Source of the DNA: Rathayibacter agropyri
GTDB lineage: Bacteria > Actinomycetota > Actinomycetes > Actinomycetales > Microbacteriaceae
DNA length: 64,000 nt
Direction of reading: 5' to 3'
NCBI RefSeq assembly: GCF_013249015.1
Contig: NZ_JABRPL010000002.1
Span: 1 to 64,000 of the forward strand
Shown: piece by piece, positions 7,304 through 17,298 of the stretch
Layout: every line of letters starts with the position of its first letter
How positions within the stretch are numbered: the first letter of the stretch is position 1
Position numbers and translations under genes: made by a program
Notes under the pieces: generated by a model
The model's input: the letters and a program-made list of their open reading frames with translations, nothing else
Told to the model about the DNA's origin: nothing
The model's database searches: none

Positions 7304-8779
7304 TCAGCTCCGGGCACTCGTCCGGCGGCGCCGCAAGTCGACCAGACCGAGCACTAGAGCGAGTGCGATCAGCCCCAGAGTGACGAGATAGCCGTTGCGG
7401 AACGCGTCGTGGTACCGGTCCAGTCCCCCTGTCATCCCCTTCTCGCTCGCCAGGGTGGCGAAGAAGACGGCGGAGGCACAAGCCGTACCGACCGCGGTCC
7501 CTACCCGCTGCCCGAGCTGCCCGACCGAGCCCGCGACTCCGCCCTGCTCGGGCGAGATCTCGGCGAGAGTGAGCGTCTGATTCGGCGAGACGACGAATCC
7601 GCCGCCGGCGCCCGCGACCAGCATCGCCGCACCCATGCCGTACGCCGCCGTCTCGGCGGGGAGCAGCTCCGCTGCGAGCAGCACCAGCGTAAAACCGACG
7701 ACCACCAGCACGATCCCCAGCACGACAAGCCCCCGACCGTAGCGCTGCACCAGCTTGCCGCCGTACCAGGCGGTGACCGCCGACGTCAGGGCGAACGGGA
7801 TGCTGACCATACCCGCGAAAACCGGCTCGAGTCCAAGCCCCTGCTGCAGAAACAGCGTCGTCAGGAGGAAGGTTGCAGGGATCGCCGCGAAATACGATGT
7901 CGCGACGAGGATCCCGTTGCGGTAGGAGCTCGTGCGGAAGATCCGGAAATCGATGACCGGAGTGCGGCCCGTAGCGGCGTACTGCGCCTCCCAGCGCACG
8001 AAGCCGACGGCTGCCGCGGCGGCGAGCAGGAGCCAGAACCAGCGGTAGGGCGAGTCGCGGGACGAGCCCGTCGTGAGCAAGAACGGCAGCATCAGAGCGA
8101 AGATCGCGACAGCGAGCAGCAGGAGGCCAACTGGGTCGAGCGAAGCGTCGCCGCTCGGCTGGTTCCGCCGGCGCGGGATGAGCTTCCAGGCGAAGACGAA
8201 CGCGGCGATGCCGAGCGGAATGTTCATCCAGAACAGCAGCCTCCAGCCGTCCTCTGCGCCGCCGATCGCGATCAGGAGCCCACCGAGGGTCGGACCGAAC
8301 GCGGTCGAGACTCCGATGGTTGCGCCGAAAACCCCGAAGGCCCGCGCGCGCTCGGCGCCCGTAAACATCTGTTGCACTAGGCCAAGAACCTGCGGCATCT
8401 GGATCCCCGCGGCGACTCCCTGGAGAAAGCGCGCAACGACGAGCATCTCGATCGAGGGAGCGACGGCGCAGAGCAGGCTCGTCACGGTGAACGCCGAGAG
8501 CCCGATCAGGAAGAGCAGGCGTCGAGAGCGGATGTCGCCCAAACGCCCCGAAGGGACGAGCGCAAGGCCGAAGGCCAGCGCGTACCCGGCGACGATCAAC
8601 TGGAGTTGGCTCGCGTCGGCCGAGAGCGAGGCCTCGATGGAGGGGAGACCGACATTGACCTTCGAGAGGTCGAGGATCGTGATCGCGGCAACCGCGACAC
8701 TCACGGCGAAAGCTCGCCAGCGGGCCTTCTCCTCGACGGCACTCAGGGCGGCGGGTGCGCTGTTCTTCGGAGTGGTCAC
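7304..8779 (-). CDS. MFS drug efflux transporter, DHA2 (14-TM) type
   Basis: 491 residues from GTG 8779; a TTG at 8803 is an alternative giving 499. Polytopic membrane protein of the EmrB/QacA type, predicted to export hydrophobic compounds by H+ antiport. Features: first TM with the D-LS-K-VNVGLPSI motif, GRLGDIRSRR (motif A) between TM2 and TM3, ARFLQGVAAGIQ (motif B-like), GPTLGGLL (motif C-like), and about 14 hydrophobic segments. It ends in a basic tail. It lies downstream of smpB on the same strand. Substrate cannot be deduced. Confidence 0.85.
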   Translation of the reverse strand: MTTPKNSAPAALSAVEEKARWRAFAVSVAVAAITILDLSKVNVGLPSIEASLSADASQLQLIVAGYALAFGLALVPSGRLGDIRSRRLLFLIGLSAFTVTSLLCAVAPSIEMLVVARFLQGVAAGIQMPQVLGLVQQMFTGAERARAFGVFGATIGVSTAFGPTLGGLLIAIGGAEDGWRLLFWMNIPLGIAAFVFAWKLIPRRRNQPSGDASLDPVGLLLLAVAIFALMLPFLLTTGSSRDSPYRWFWLLLAAAAAVGFVRWEAQYAATGRTPVIDFRIFRTSSYRNGILVATSYFAAIPATFLLTTLFLQQGLGLEPVFAGMVSIPFALTSAVTAWYGGKLVQRYGRGLVVLGIVLVVVGFTLVLLAAELLPAETAAYGMGAAMLVAGAGGGFVVSPNQTLTLAEISPEQGGVAGSVGQLGQRVGTAVGTACASAVFFATLASEKGMTGGLDRYHDAFRNGYLVTLGLIALALVLGLVDLRRRRTSARS

Positions 8780-8871
8780 ACTCGCCAGTGTTGCACTGTC
8801 CAACAGCCGTGGAATAGAGGGTTGCGCTGCACCCGATGGACACTCCTGGACGGGCGAGTGCCCCGGGGCGT

Positions 8872-9348
8872 CTACTCCCCGAGACGGCGGCGGGTCGCCA
8901 TCGCGCGGTCGGCCTCTCGACGATCCTGGCGCTCACGGAGCACCTGGCGCTTGTCGTAGTCCTTCTTGCCCTTCGCCACCGCAAGCTCAACCTTGGCCTT
9001 GCCGTCGCTGAAGTAGAGCGACAACGGAATCAGTGTGTACCCGCCCTCCTTCACCTTGTTGTGGATCTTAAGGATCTGCGCCTTGTGCAGCAGCAGCTTC
9101 CGCTTCCGGCGGGGCGGGTGATTCGTCCAGGTCCCGTGCGCCCACTCGTTGATGTGGACCGCGTCGAGCCACGCCTCTCCTGCATCCACAAAGGCGTAGC
9201 CGTCGACCAGCGAGGCCCGACCGGCCCGCAACGACTTCACCTCGGTGCCGGTGAGCACGAGCCCCGCCTCATAGGTGTCCTCGATGAGGTAGTCGTGGCG
9301 CGCCTTGCGATTGGTCGCGACGACCTTCTGTCCCTGTTCTCTGGGCAC
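8872..9348 (-). CDS. smpB: SsrA-binding protein SmpB
   Basis: 158 residues, the usual length. It binds tmRNA and delivers it to stalled ribosomes. Family motifs: [17 protein letters not shown] near the N-terminus, [14 protein letters not shown], the [14 protein letters not shown] region and a basic C-terminal tail ([17 protein letters not shown]). GTG 9348 is preceded by GAGGAG. It is the last gene of the prfB-ftsE-ftsX-smpB order and lies upstream of ssrA, with one MFS gene in between. A hairpin terminator separates it from ftsX, so it has its own promoter in 9349-9396. Confidence 0.97.
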   Translation of the reverse strand: MPREQGQKVVATNRKARHDYLIEDTYEAGLVLTGTEVKSLRAGRASLVDGYAFVDAGEAWLDAVHINEWAHGTWTNHPPRRKRKLLLHKAQILKIHNKVKEGGYTLIPLSLYFSDGKAKVELAVAKGKKDYDKRQVLRERQDRREADRAMATRRRLGE

Positions 9349-9396
9349 GGCTGCTCCTCGGGTCGCGAGCGGATGGGTGTCTCACCAGGACGATGC

Positions 9397-9432
9397 ACTG
9401 ATGGGCTGCCCCGAACGGGACAGCCCATCAGT
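9397..9432 (-). terminator. Intrinsic-type hairpin after ftsX
   Basis: ACTGATGGGCTG (9397-9408) and CAGCCCATCAGT (9421-9432) form a perfect 12-bp stem. It sits 18 bp past the ftsX stop and ahead of smpB. The T-tract is weak, as is common in high-GC actinobacteria. Confidence 0.65.
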
Positions 9433-9449
9433 ATACGGATGACCGCGGA

Positions 9450-10364
9450 TCAGACCCGCAGGTACCGGGCGATCGCCACATTCGCCGACACAGCCGAGAG
9501 GACGATGCCCACCACGATCAGGATCGGCACAACCAGGATCGCATCGTCGAGGCCGACAAAGGACACGGACTGGATCCGGTCAGCCAAGAAGCCGTGCACG
9601 AAGAACTGCACGATCGCGACGATGGCGGCTCCCGAGAGGATCGAGCCGATCAGCGCGGCGAAGACCCCCTCGAGGATGAACGGGGTCTGGATAAACCGGT
9701 TCGAGGCTCCCACGAGCCGCATGATGCCCAGCTCCCGTCTCCGCGAGAACGCCGACAGGCGGATCGTGGTGGCGATGAGCAGGACGGCCGCGACGAGCAT
9801 GAGCACCGCGATGCCGATGGCGGTGTAGCTTGCGGCGTTGAGCGTGGAGAAGATCTGGTCGAGATAGCGCCGCTGGTCGGTGACGCTCTCGACTCCTGAG
9901 ACGCTGGAGAGGCTCTCGACAATCACGTCGGACTGCGTCGGATCCTTCAGGTTGATCCAAAAGGTCTGGTTGAGCAGGTCCGGAGTGACGTACTCGGCAA
10001 CCGGGTTGCCCGCGAACTGCGCCTGGAAGTTCGCGTAGGCCTGGTCGTGGTCCTCGAAGTAGGAGCGATCGATGTACGGCGCGAGCGTCTGGCCTGAGAG
10101 CTGCGCCTTCACCGCATCGATCTGCTCCTGCGTAGCGTCGGAGCCGCTGCAGTTCGAGCCGCCGGACGTCGCGGTGCACAGGTACACCGCCACCTGCGCC
10201 TTGTCGTACCAGAAGTTCTTCATCTGGCCGATCTGCATCTGCAGCAGGATCGCCGTGCCGACGAAGGTGAGGGAGATGAAGGTCACCAGGATCACCGAGA
10301 TGACCATGGAGACGTTGCGTCGGAGGCCGCCTGCGACCTCCGACCAGATCAATGCGAATCTCAC
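9450..10364 (-). CDS. ftsX: Cell-division ABC transporter permease FtsX
   Basis: 304 residues. FtsX pairs with FtsE and transmits ATP hydrolysis across the membrane to activate peptidoglycan hydrolases at the septum. Topology fits: TM1 at about 20-42, a large extracellular domain (about 45-170, with a Cys pair in [14 protein letters not shown]), then three TMs (about 180-300). The FtsX signature region [19 protein letters not shown] precedes the later TMs. Its ATG overlaps the ftsE stop (ATGA), implying coupled translation. Confidence 0.95.
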   Translation of the reverse strand: MRFALIWSEVAGGLRRNVSMVISVILVTFISLTFVGTAILLQMQIGQMKNFWYDKAQVAVYLCTATSGGSNCSGSDATQEQIDAVKAQLSGQTLAPYIDRSYFEDHDQAYANFQAQFAGNPVAEYVTPDLLNQTFWINLKDPTQSDVIVESLSSVSGVESVTDQRRYLDQIFSTLNAASYTAIGIAVLMLVAAVLLIATTIRLSAFSRRRELGIMRLVGASNRFIQTPFILEGVFAALIGSILSGAAIVAIVQFFVHGFLADRIQSVSFVGLDDAILVVPILIVVGIVLSAVSANVAIARYLRV

Positions 10365-11485
10365 TTGACGGGTCCTACGTTCTGCTCGTCGTCGCCGTTG
10401 TCTTCGCTCTCAGCCGCGGGGGCGCGCAGGCCCAGCCGGGCCGCGAGCGACTCCTCGGGCAGGGCGCCTGTATCAGCGGGGAGGAAGATCGGACCGGTCT
10501 GGCTCTGGATCTCCACGCGCGGGGCCGCGGGGGCCTCGGTGGCGGGAGCAGGCTCGGGCGTACGCGGGGCGTCAGGGGCGGCGGCGGAGCGGCGTCCCTC
10601 GGGGACGCGCGGCTGCGCGCCGGTCTGGCTGAGGCGCGCGGGCTCTGGCACGGCGGCAGGTTCCTCCTGGCGCAGATCTACCTCGGGCACCTCGGCGGGT
10701 GCGAGCTCGCTGTCGATCAACGCGGGCGTGGCATACCCGGCGACCGCGTGATCGTCGGCGGCCACCACCACGACGCCATCGTGCACGACGGTGATGCTCT
10801 CGGTCTGGCCATAGCCGCCCTGGCTCTCGTCGCGGATAATGCTGCCCGCTGACAGCTCGATGACCCTGCGCTTCATCTGGTCGACAATGCCGGCCTCATG
10901 GGTGGCCATGATGACGGTCGTGCCGCCGGCGTTGATCCGCTCGAGCAACGCCATAATTCCGGCGCTGGTCGTCGGGTCGAGGTTGCCTGTCGGCTCGTCC
11001 GCCAGCAGGACGGCGGGCTTGTTGACAACCGCGCGGGCGATTGCCACGCGCTGCTGCTCCCCACCTGAGAGCTCGTGCGGAAGACGTGATGCCTTGCCCG
11101 CGAGGCCGACCATCTTGAGCGTGTCCGGGACAGCCTCCTGGATATAGCCCTTCGACTTGCCGATCACCTGCAGGCTGAACGCGACGTTGTCAAAGACGGA
11201 CTTGTTCGGCAGCAGCCGGAAGTCTTGGAACACGACGCCCATGTTGCGGCGGAAATAGGGAACCTTTCGGCTCGAAATCTTGCCGAGGTTCTGGCCGAGC
11301 ACGTGGATCGACCCGGAGGAGGGGCGCTCTTCCTTGAGGATCAGGCGGAGGCAACTCGATTTACCGGAGCCGGAGGCGCCGACGAGGAAGACGAACTCGC
11401 CCCGGAGGATCTCGAGATCGATGGCGTTCAGGGCGGGTCTCGTGCCGCCGCGATACTGCTTGGAGACGTTGTCGAAGCGAATCAT
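10361..11485 (-). CDS. ftsE: Cell-division ATP-binding protein FtsE with long acidic/Pro-rich tail
   Basis: 374 residues against about 225-230 for typical FtsE. The N-terminal ATPase is complete: Walker [11 protein letters not shown]-loop VFQDFRLLP, signature LSGGEQQRV, Walker [13 protein letters not shown], and the switch His in MATHEAG. After residue about 225 comes a roughly 145-residue extension rich in Pro, Ala and Glu ([16 protein letters not shown]) that is probably disordered. It acts on the cytoplasmic face with FtsX. It lies between prfB and ftsX and overlaps ftsX by 4 nt. Confidence 0.95.
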   Translation of the reverse strand: MIRFDNVSKQYRGGTRPALNAIDLEILRGEFVFLVGASGSGKSSCLRLILKEERPSSGSIHVLGQNLGKISSRKVPYFRRNMGVVFQDFRLLPNKSVFDNVAFSLQVIGKSKGYIQEAVPDTLKMVGLAGKASRLPHELSGGEQQRVAIARAVVNKPAVLLADEPTGNLDPTTSAGIMALLERINAGGTTVIMATHEAGIVDQMKRRVIELSAGSIIRDESQGGYGQTESITVVHDGVVVVAADDHAVAGYATPALIDSELAPAEVPEVDLRQEEPAAVPEPARLSQTGAQPRVPEGRRSAAAPDAPRTPEPAPATEAPAAPRVEIQSQTGPIFLPADTGALPEESLAARLGLRAPAAESEDNGDDEQNVGPVK

Positions 11486-11567
11486 GTCGGTACGAGGGTA
11501 AGCGACGATTCCGAAGAGTCCACCGAGCAGGCCTGCGGCGCGTCGGTCGCGACTCCCCCGTGGCGCG

Positions 11568-12668
11568 CTACGCCGACTTGCGCCAGCGGATGCCGGCGGC
11601 GATAAACCCGTCGAGATCGCCGTCGAACACGTGCGAAGGGTTGCCCACCTCGTGGTCGGTGCGCAGATCCTTCACCATCTGGTAAGGGGCAAGCACGTAG
11701 CTGCGCATCTGGTCACCCCAGCTCGCGGTGATCGTGCCGGCCAACTCCTTTTTGGTGGCCGCCTCCTGCTCCTTCTGGAGCAGCAGCAGGCGGGACTGGA
11801 GCACTCGCATCGCGGCGGCTCGGTTCTGAATCTGGCTCTTCTCGTTCTGCATCGAGACCACCGTGCCGGTGGGCAGGTGGGTGATGCGCACGGCGGAGTC
11901 GGTGGTGTTCACCGATTGGCCACCCGGGCCGGAGGAGCGGAAGACGTCGACCCGGATGTCATTGTCGGGGATCTCGATCGCCTCGGTCTCCTCCATGAGC
12001 GGGATGACCTCGACCGCCGCGAAGGACGTCTGGCGCTTGCCCGCGGCGCCGAAGGGGCTCATGCGCACGAGCCGATGGGTGCCGGCCTCGACCGAGAGCG
12101 TGCCGAAGGCGTAGGGGGCGTCGATCTGGAAGGTGGCCGACTTGATGCCCGCCTCCTCCGCATAGCTGGCGTCCATCACGGTCGCCGCGTACTTGTGCTT
12201 CTCAGCCCAGCGCAGGTACATGCGCATCAGCATCTCGGCGAAGTCGGAGGCGTCGACGCCGCCCGCTCCGGCTCGGATCGTGACCACGGCGGGGCGGTCG
12301 TCGTACTCGCCGTCGAGGAGGGTCTGCACCTCGAGCTCACCCATCACCTTCTGCAGCGCTGTGAGCTCGGCGATCGCCTCCTGCTCGGACTCGGCATCGT
12401 CGGCTTCGTTGGCCATCTCGACCAGGACCTCGAGGTCATCCAGGCGGCGGTCGATCGCCGTGATGCGGGCCAGCTCGGACTGCCGGTGGCTGAGGGCGCT
12501 GGTGACCTTCTGCGCTCGTGCCGTGTCGTCCCACAGGTCGGGGACGCCCGCCTGCTCGCTCAGATCGGCAATCGTTGCGCGGAGCCCCTCCACGTCGATG
12601 ACGGAGCGGATATCGGCAAAAGTGGAGCGGAGAGCAGTGATCTGCTCGGTGAAGTCGTTGTCCAGCAT
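11568..12668 (-). CDS. prfB: Peptide chain release factor 2
   Basis: 366 residues, full length in a single frame. It recognises UGA/UAA stops and triggers peptide release. The GGQ motif is present ([14 protein letters not shown]), as is the SPF codon-recognition motif (RMSPFGAAG). No CTTTGA autoregulatory frameshift is seen near codon 25, consistent with actinobacterial prfB genes that lack it. It lies upstream of ftsE on the same strand (82 bp gap). Confidence 0.97.
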   Translation of the reverse strand: MLDNDFTEQITALRSTFADIRSVIDVEGLRATIADLSEQAGVPDLWDDTARAQKVTSALSHRQSELARITAIDRRLDDLEVLVEMANEADDAESEQEAIAELTALQKVMGELEVQTLLDGEYDDRPAVVTIRAGAGGVDASDFAEMLMRMYLRWAEKHKYAATVMDASYAEEAGIKSATFQIDAPYAFGTLSVEAGTHRLVRMSPFGAAGKRQTSFAAVEVIPLMEETEAIEIPDNDIRVDVFRSSGPGGQSVNTTDSAVRITHLPTGTVVSMQNEKSQIQNRAAAMRVLQSRLLLLQKEQEAATKKELAGTITASWGDQMRSYVLAPYQMVKDLRTDHEVGNPSHVFDGDLDGFIAAGIRWRKSA

Positions 12669-12720
12669 GGTGCCCCCAGACTACCGGGGGCCGCTCGCCG
12701 TCCCCGGTACCCTGGGGACA

Positions 12721-13974
12721 GTGACTGACTCCGCACCGCGCCCCTTTCCCGTCGGGCCGCTGCTGCTGTCGACCTTCCTCCCGACCCTTCTGTTCTCGAT
12801 CGGCGAGGGCGCGATCATCCCGCTCCTCCCCGCCGCCGCTGGCGATCTCGGAGCCACGCTCGCGCTCGCGGGGCTGGTGGCCGGGATGATCATGATCGGC
12901 GAGCTGGCAGGTGACATCCCGAGCGGCTGGATCGTCTCGCGGATTGGCGAACGCGGTGCGATGCTCAGCGCCTCTGGGGCGTCGATCCTGGGCCTGGTGG
13001 TGTGTGTGCTCTCGACCTCGTGGGTCGGATTGACGCTCGGCGTGTTCGTGATCGGTCTCGCGACCGCGGTCTTCGCGCTGGCTCGACACGCGTTCATGAC
13101 CTCATTCGTGCCCGTCAGCCATCGGGCGCGGGCACTGAGCGCTCTGGCAGGAGCATTCCGTGCAGGCTGGCTCATCGGGCCGTTCCTCGCTGCGGGAGTG
13201 GTGCACCTCACCGGTTCCATCGAGTCGGTGTTCTGGGTGCACATCCTCTGCTGCATCGCGGCGGTCGTCGTGCTGCTGCTGGTGCCCGATCCGGCGACGG
13301 TTCTGCGGCGGGCGCAGGCGGCGGTGCCGGATGCCGTGGCGCTCGATCCGGTCCCGGAGTCGGCCCAGTCACTCCTCGCCACGTTGCGAGAGCACCGCGG
13401 AGTGCTCGCCAGGATGGGCTCTGGTGCAGCCATGATCGGCGCCCTGCGCGCGAGCCGCACGCTGATCCTCCCCCTCTGGGCGGTCAGCATCGGGCTGGCC
13501 GAGACGGACACGGCGATCATTATCGGTGTCGCCGGAGCCCTCGACTTCGCGCTTTTCTACGCTGGCGGCCAGCTGATGGATCGCTTCGGACGGGGAGCCA
13601 CCGCGATCCCTTCGATGATCGGGCTCGGACTCGGCCACCTCGCGCTCGCCGCCTCCGTCTTCGCCGCCGATCCCGTGCCCTGGTTCGTCGCTGTGGCGTG
13701 CGTGCTCGCGGCGGCGAACGGGATCGGCTCGGGCATTCTGATGACGATCGGGGCCGACCTCGCGCCGCAGGCCGACCCCGCCCCGTTCCTCGGCGCGTTC
13801 CGCTTCACCGGTGACGCGGGCAACGCCGCCGCGCCGATCGTCGTCTCGGCGCTCACCGCCGCCGTGTCGCTCCCCTTCGCCGCGGTCGCAATGGGCGTGC
13901 TCGGACTCGCGGGAGCCGGGGCCCTCTCCCGCTGGATAGCGCGCTATCTGCCGCCTGGCGCTTCCCGCGGCTGA
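12721..13974 (+). CDS. MFS transporter, 12-TM
   Basis: 417 residues from GTG 12721. Polytopic protein with about 12 hydrophobic segments. The TM2-TM3 loop carries a motif A variant (GDIPSGWIVSRIGERGAM). A mid loop at about 195-225 is rich in Ala and Arg. It resembles small-molecule or sugar efflux MFS proteins; substrate unknown. Longer upstream frames overlap prfB antisense and were rejected. Divergent from prfB with only 52 bp between starts, so the promoters overlap. Confidence 0.8.
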   Translation: MTDSAPRPFPVGPLLLSTFLPTLLFSIGEGAIIPLLPAAAGDLGATLALAGLVAGMIMIGELAGDIPSGWIVSRIGERGAMLSASGASILGLVVCVLSTSWVGLTLGVFVIGLATAVFALARHAFMTSFVPVSHRARALSALAGAFRAGWLIGPFLAAGVVHLTGSIESVFWVHILCCIAAVVVLLLVPDPATVLRRAQAAVPDAVALDPVPESAQSLLATLREHRGVLARMGSGAAMIGALRASRTLILPLWAVSIGLAETDTAIIIGVAGALDFALFYAGGQLMDRFGRGATAIPSMIGLGLGHLALAASVFAADPVPWFVAVACVLAAANGIGSGILMTIGADLAPQADPAPFLGAFRFTGDAGNAAAPIVVSALTAAVSLPFAAVAMGVLGLAGAGALSRWIARYLPPGASRG

Positions 13975-14009
13975 CACGGGCAGACGGCCTTCTACACTGG
14001 AGCGCGCAC

Positions 14010-14090
14010 GCGGGAGTGGTGAAATGGCAGACACGCAGGATTTAGGTTCCTGTGCCGAGAGGCGTGAGGGTTCGAGTCCCTCCTTCCGCA
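14010..14090 (+). tRNA. tRNA-Leu (anticodon TAG)
   Basis: Class II tRNA of about 81 nt. Acceptor GCGGGAG pairs with CTTCCGC, discriminator A. The D-arm contains GTGGTGAAATGGCAGACAC. The anticodon arm CAGGATTTAGGTTCCTG gives TAG (reads CTA). A short variable arm and the T-arm GAGGGTTCGAGTCCCTC complete it. CCA is not encoded. Confidence 0.95.
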
Positions 14091-14166
14091 CGGTATCGCC
14101 GAGTACGCTGAGCGCGCTCGCGCTGCCCGTCGACCGGCCGCTCGACACCGATCGACTGGAGACCCG

Positions 14167-14907
14167 TTGACACAGACCGCCCTCGTCGCCTGGCTCGACC
14201 CAGAGACGATCCTCACCTCATTCGGCCCGTGGGGCGTTCTCGTGGTGTGCCTCATCGTCTTCGCCGAGACGGGACTGCTGATCGGCTTCCTGTTCCCGGG
14301 CGACACCCTCCTCATCATCACGGGCCTGCTGGCTCACGAGAGCGCTTCCAACGGCGGTCTGGGCGTGCCGATCTGGCTCATCTGCCTGGCCATCGGCCTC
14401 TCGGCCTTCATCGGCGGCGAGGTCGGCTACCTCATCGGGCACAAGGCCGGCCCGCGCATTTTCGAGCGCAAGGAGTCAGGCTTCTTCAGCATCGAGAACG
14501 TCAAGCGCACCAACGTGTTCTTCGAGCGCTTCGGCGGATTGGCCGTGGTCCTCGCTCGCTTCGTGCCCATCGTCCGCACCTTCGCGCCGATCGCGGCCGG
14601 CGTCGCGCACATGAACTACCGCAGATACAGCCTCTACAACCTGATCGGCGCGCTGATCTGGGGCAGCGGCGTGACGCTGATCGGCTGGTTGCTGGCTTTC
14701 ATCCCGCCGGTCGCGCAGTTCGTCTCGCACTACATCGACGTCATCCTGCTCAGCGCCGTGGGCCTCGCCGTGATCCCGACGGTCTTCCACTTCTTCCAGC
14801 AGCGCCACCGGGCGAAGCTCGCCGCCGACCCCGAGACCGACTCCACGGAATCAGCTGCCTACGTCCTCGACGCCGACACCCTCGACGGCAAACACCCGCA
14901 CTCCTAA
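14167..14907 (+). CDS. DedA-family (VTT domain) membrane protein
   Basis: 246 residues from TTG 14167. DedA proteins are inner-membrane proteins implicated in lipid scrambling or recycling and in membrane homeostasis. Hallmarks: an N-terminal re-entrant segment with FAETGLLIGFLFPGDTLL, GYLIGHKAG, the central FFERFGGLAVVLARFVPIVR segment containing the conserved R-F-xP-xxR, then AGVAHMNYRRY and a NLIGALIW helix. The C-terminal tail (about 220-246) is acidic. Located just after tRNA-Leu. Confidence 0.93.
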   Translation: MTQTALVAWLDPETILTSFGPWGVLVVCLIVFAETGLLIGFLFPGDTLLIITGLLAHESASNGGLGVPIWLICLAIGLSAFIGGEVGYLIGHKAGPRIFERKESGFFSIENVKRTNVFFERFGGLAVVLARFVPIVRTFAPIAAGVAHMNYRRYSLYNLIGALIWGSGVTLIGWLLAFIPPVAQFVSHYIDVILLSAVGLAVIPTVFHFFQQRHRAKLAADPETDSTESAAYVLDADTLDGKHPHS

Positions 14908-14923
14908 CCTGCTCCCGCGGGCG

Positions 14924-15538
14924 TTAGAGGTGGGCGGCGAGGGTGGTGAGTTCGGTGCGCAGGGCGGTGAAGGCGCGGGCGCGGTGGCTGCGGGCGTTCT
15001 TCTGGTCGGGGAGGAGTTCCGCCGCCGTCCAGGCGCCCGTTTCGGGGATGAAGATCGGGTCGTAGCCGTGGCCGTTCGTGCCACGCGGGGCGGTCGCGAG
15101 GGCGCCGTCCCAGCGGCCCTCGACCACCGTCTCCTGGCCGCCAGGCAGCACGGCGTCGGGCACGACCAGCGCGATGGTGCAGCAAAAGTGCGCTCCGCGA
15201 TACTCCGCCTTCACGTCGTGCAGCTGCGCGAGCAGTAGCTCGAGGTTCGCCGTCGCGTCGTGCGCGCGGCCTGACCAGCGCGCCGAGAAGATGCCGGGGG
15301 CGCCGCCGAGCACATCGACGCAGAGACCGGAGTCGTCTGCCAGGGCGACGAGGCCCGTGTGAGCGGCCGCGGCGCGCGCCTTGATCAGCGCGTTTTCTGC
15401 GAAGGTGACGCCATCCTCGATCGGCTCGGGCCCGTTGTAGGCGCGCACGCCTACTCCGGGCAGGGTGCCGGCCAGCATCGCGCGGAACTCCTCCACCTTG
15501 CTCGCGTTGTGGGTGGCGAGGACGAGGTCGAGGCTCAC
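14924..15538 (-). CDS. rdgB: Non-canonical purine NTP pyrophosphatase (RdgB/HAM1)
   Basis: 204 residues. It hydrolyses dITP, ITP and XTP to monophosphates, cleaning the nucleotide pool. Motifs: [14 protein letters not shown] at the N-terminus, [29 protein letters not shown], and [11 protein letters not shown] near residue 150. GTG 15538 overlaps the rph stop (GTGA), which decides the start. Last gene of the murI-rph-rdgB operon. Confidence 0.95.
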   Translation of the reverse strand: MSLDLVLATHNASKVEEFRAMLAGTLPGVGVRAYNGPEPIEDGVTFAENALIKARAAAAHTGLVALADDSGLCVDVLGGAPGIFSARWSGRAHDATANLELLLAQLHDVKAEYRGAHFCCTIALVVPDAVLPGGQETVVEGRWDGALATAPRGTNGHGYDPIFIPETGAWTAAELLPDQKNARSHRARAFTALRTELTTLAAHL

Positions 15539-16296
15539 GCGTTCGGCTCCGCGCCGAGCGCCTCGGCCTGGATGCGGGCGAGGTCGGCGCCACCGGCGAG
15601 AGCGAGATCCAGCAGCGCGTCGAGTTCGCGGCGATCGAACGGAGCGCCCTCGGCGGTGCCCTGCACCTCGACGAAGAGGCCCCGGCCGGTGACAACGACG
15701 TTCATGTCGGTCTCGGCACGGACGTCCTCGACGTAGGCCAGGTCGAGCATCGGGACGCCGTCGATGATGCCGACGGACACGGCCGAGAGGCTGTCGATCA
15801 GCGGCTGAGCCTTCTGCCCCACGTATTTCTTGCCGCGGGCCCACTCGATCGCATCGACCATCGCCACGTAGGCTCCGGTGATCGCGGCGGTGCGGGTGCC
15901 GCCGTCGGCCTGGAGGACGTCGCAGTCGATGACGAGGGTGTTCTCGCCGAGCGCCTTGGTGTCGACGACGGCGCGCAGGCTCCGGCCGATGAGGCGCGAG
16001 ATCTCGTGGGTGCGCCCGCCCACTTTGCCCTTGACCGACTCGCGATCCATCCGGGAGTTAGTGGAGCGGGGCAGCATCGCGTACTCCGCGGTAACCCAGC
16101 CCTTGCCCTTGCCCTGCAACCAGCGCGGCACTCCGGCGGTGAAGGAGGCAGTGCAGAGCACCTTCGTGTTGCCGAACGAGACAAGCGCCGAGCCCTCGGC
16201 CTGGGTGCTCCAGCCGCGCTCGATCGTCACGGTGCGCAACTCGTCGGGTGCGCGGCCATCCTTGCGCGTCGCCTGCGGTGTAGTGCTGTCGGTCAC
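15535..16296 (-). CDS. rph: Ribonuclease PH
   Basis: 253 residues, typical for RNase PH, the phosphorolytic 3' exonuclease that trims tRNA precursors. Recognisable segments: an RTVTIERGW start, [43 protein letters not shown] (phosphate-binding Arg), [20 protein letters not shown], and [23 protein letters not shown] 16296 overlaps the murI stop by 4 nt. Longer upstream frames run antisense or through murI and were rejected. Confidence 0.96.
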   Translation of the reverse strand: MTDSTTPQATRKDGRAPDELRTVTIERGWSTQAEGSALVSFGNTKVLCTASFTAGVPRWLQGKGKGWVTAEYAMLPRSTNSRMDRESVKGKVGGRTHEISRLIGRSLRAVVDTKALGENTLVIDCDVLQADGGTRTAAITGAYVAMVDAIEWARGKKYVGQKAQPLIDSLSAVSVGIIDGVPMLDLAYVEDVRAETDMNVVVTGRGLFVEVQGTAEGAPFDRRELDALLDLALAGGADLARIQAEALGAEPNA

Positions 16297-17159
16297 TCGG
16301 GTCTCCCTCGATTGTGCGGGAGCGCGGCCCGGTCGAGCTCGCGCAGGTTGATGGTGCCGGTCTCGACGAGATCGACGCTCGAGACCTCGGGGCCGAGGAA
16401 GCGGCGGGCGAGGCGGACGAAGTCGCTCGAGCCCGTCTCCTCCCAACGGTAGGTGGGCGGTTCGGCGGAGGTGCGTTGCAGGCCGTGAGCCACCAGCGTC
16501 CGGTACACGTCGAGGGCGGTCTCCTCGGCACTCGAGACGAGGCGGACGTCCGGGCCCATCACATAGGCGATCGCCCCGCGCAGCAGTGGATAGTGCGTGC
16601 AGCCGAGGACGAGGGTATCGACGCCCGCCGCCTTGAGCGGGGCAAAGTACTCCTCCGCCACGGCGAGCAGCTCGTCGCTCCAGGTCACGCCCGCTTCGAC
16701 GAACTCGACGAAGCGCGGGCAGGCGGCAGTGAAGAGTTGCAGGTCGGGCGCGGCGACGAAGGCGTCATCATAGGCGCGGGAGCGGATCGTGCCGACGGTA
16801 CCGATCACGCCGACGCGGCGGTTGCGGGTGTCGCGGACGGCGCTGCGCACGGCGGGCTGGATGACCTCGATCACGGGGATGCCACGGCCGAGGGTGTAGC
16901 GCTCGCGGGCGTCCCGCATCATCGCCGCGGAGGCCGTGTTGCAGGCGATGACCAGCAGCTTTGCGCCCTGATCCACCAGGGTGTCGAGCGTGTCGAGGGC
17001 GTAGGCGCGGACATCGGCGAGCGGCTTGGGTCCGTAGGGCGAGTGGGCGGTGTCGCCGAGGTAGACGATCGACTCGTTCTGCAGCTGGTCGATCACGGAG
17101 CGGGCGACGGTGAGCCCGCCGACTCCGGAGTCGAAGATGCCCAGGGGTGAGTCCGTCAC
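16293..17159 (-). CDS. murI: Glutamate racemase
   Basis: 288 residues. It interconverts L- and D-glutamate for peptidoglycan. Motifs: [29 protein letters not shown], the first catalytic Cys in VIACNTASA, and the second in [13 protein letters not shown] 17159 is chosen over a longer frame that runs into repeats. First gene of murI-rph-rdgB, divergent from pncB. Confidence 0.96.
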   Translation of the reverse strand: MTDSPLGIFDSGVGGLTVARSVIDQLQNESIVYLGDTAHSPYGPKPLADVRAYALDTLDTLVDQGAKLLVIACNTASAAMMRDARERYTLGRGIPVIEVIQPAVRSAVRDTRNRRVGVIGTVGTIRSRAYDDAFVAAPDLQLFTAACPRFVEFVEAGVTWSDELLAVAEEYFAPLKAAGVDTLVLGCTHYPLLRGAIAYVMGPDVRLVSSAEETALDVYRTLVAHGLQRTSAEPPTYRWEETGSSDFVRLARRFLGPEVSSVDLVETGTINLRELDRAALPHNRGRPE

Positions 17160-17208
17160 GGAGGGACAGCCTACCCGCGCCCGAGCGCCCGGCCTCAGGG
17201 TGACGCCG

Positions 17209-17284
17209 GGAACCCCCAGCCGGACACGTGCCCTGGAACCCCCAGCCGACGGCGGCCATGGAACCCCCAGCCAACGGCGGCCAT
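17209..17284. repeat. Three tandem copies of a ~25-bp unit upstream of pncB
   Basis: GGAACCCCCAGCC followed by a G/C-rich tail and CCAT: a diverged copy at 17209-17234, then two nearly identical 25-bp copies at 17235-17259 and 17260-17284 (one difference). A fourth partial start (GGAAC) leads straight to the pncB ribosome-binding region. It lies in the murI/pncB divergent promoter region. Confidence 0.8.
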
Positions 17285-17298
17285 GGAACACTGTCCGG

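Noticed and set aside
8786-8798. CAGTG-TTG-CACTG palindrome near the MFS start as an operator
   Set aside because: The 5-bp arms are too short to claim; it only supports the GTG 8779 start slightly.
11568-12668. Programmed frameshift in prfB
   Set aside because: The gene is open in one frame with no CTTTGA near codon 25, normal for actinobacteria.
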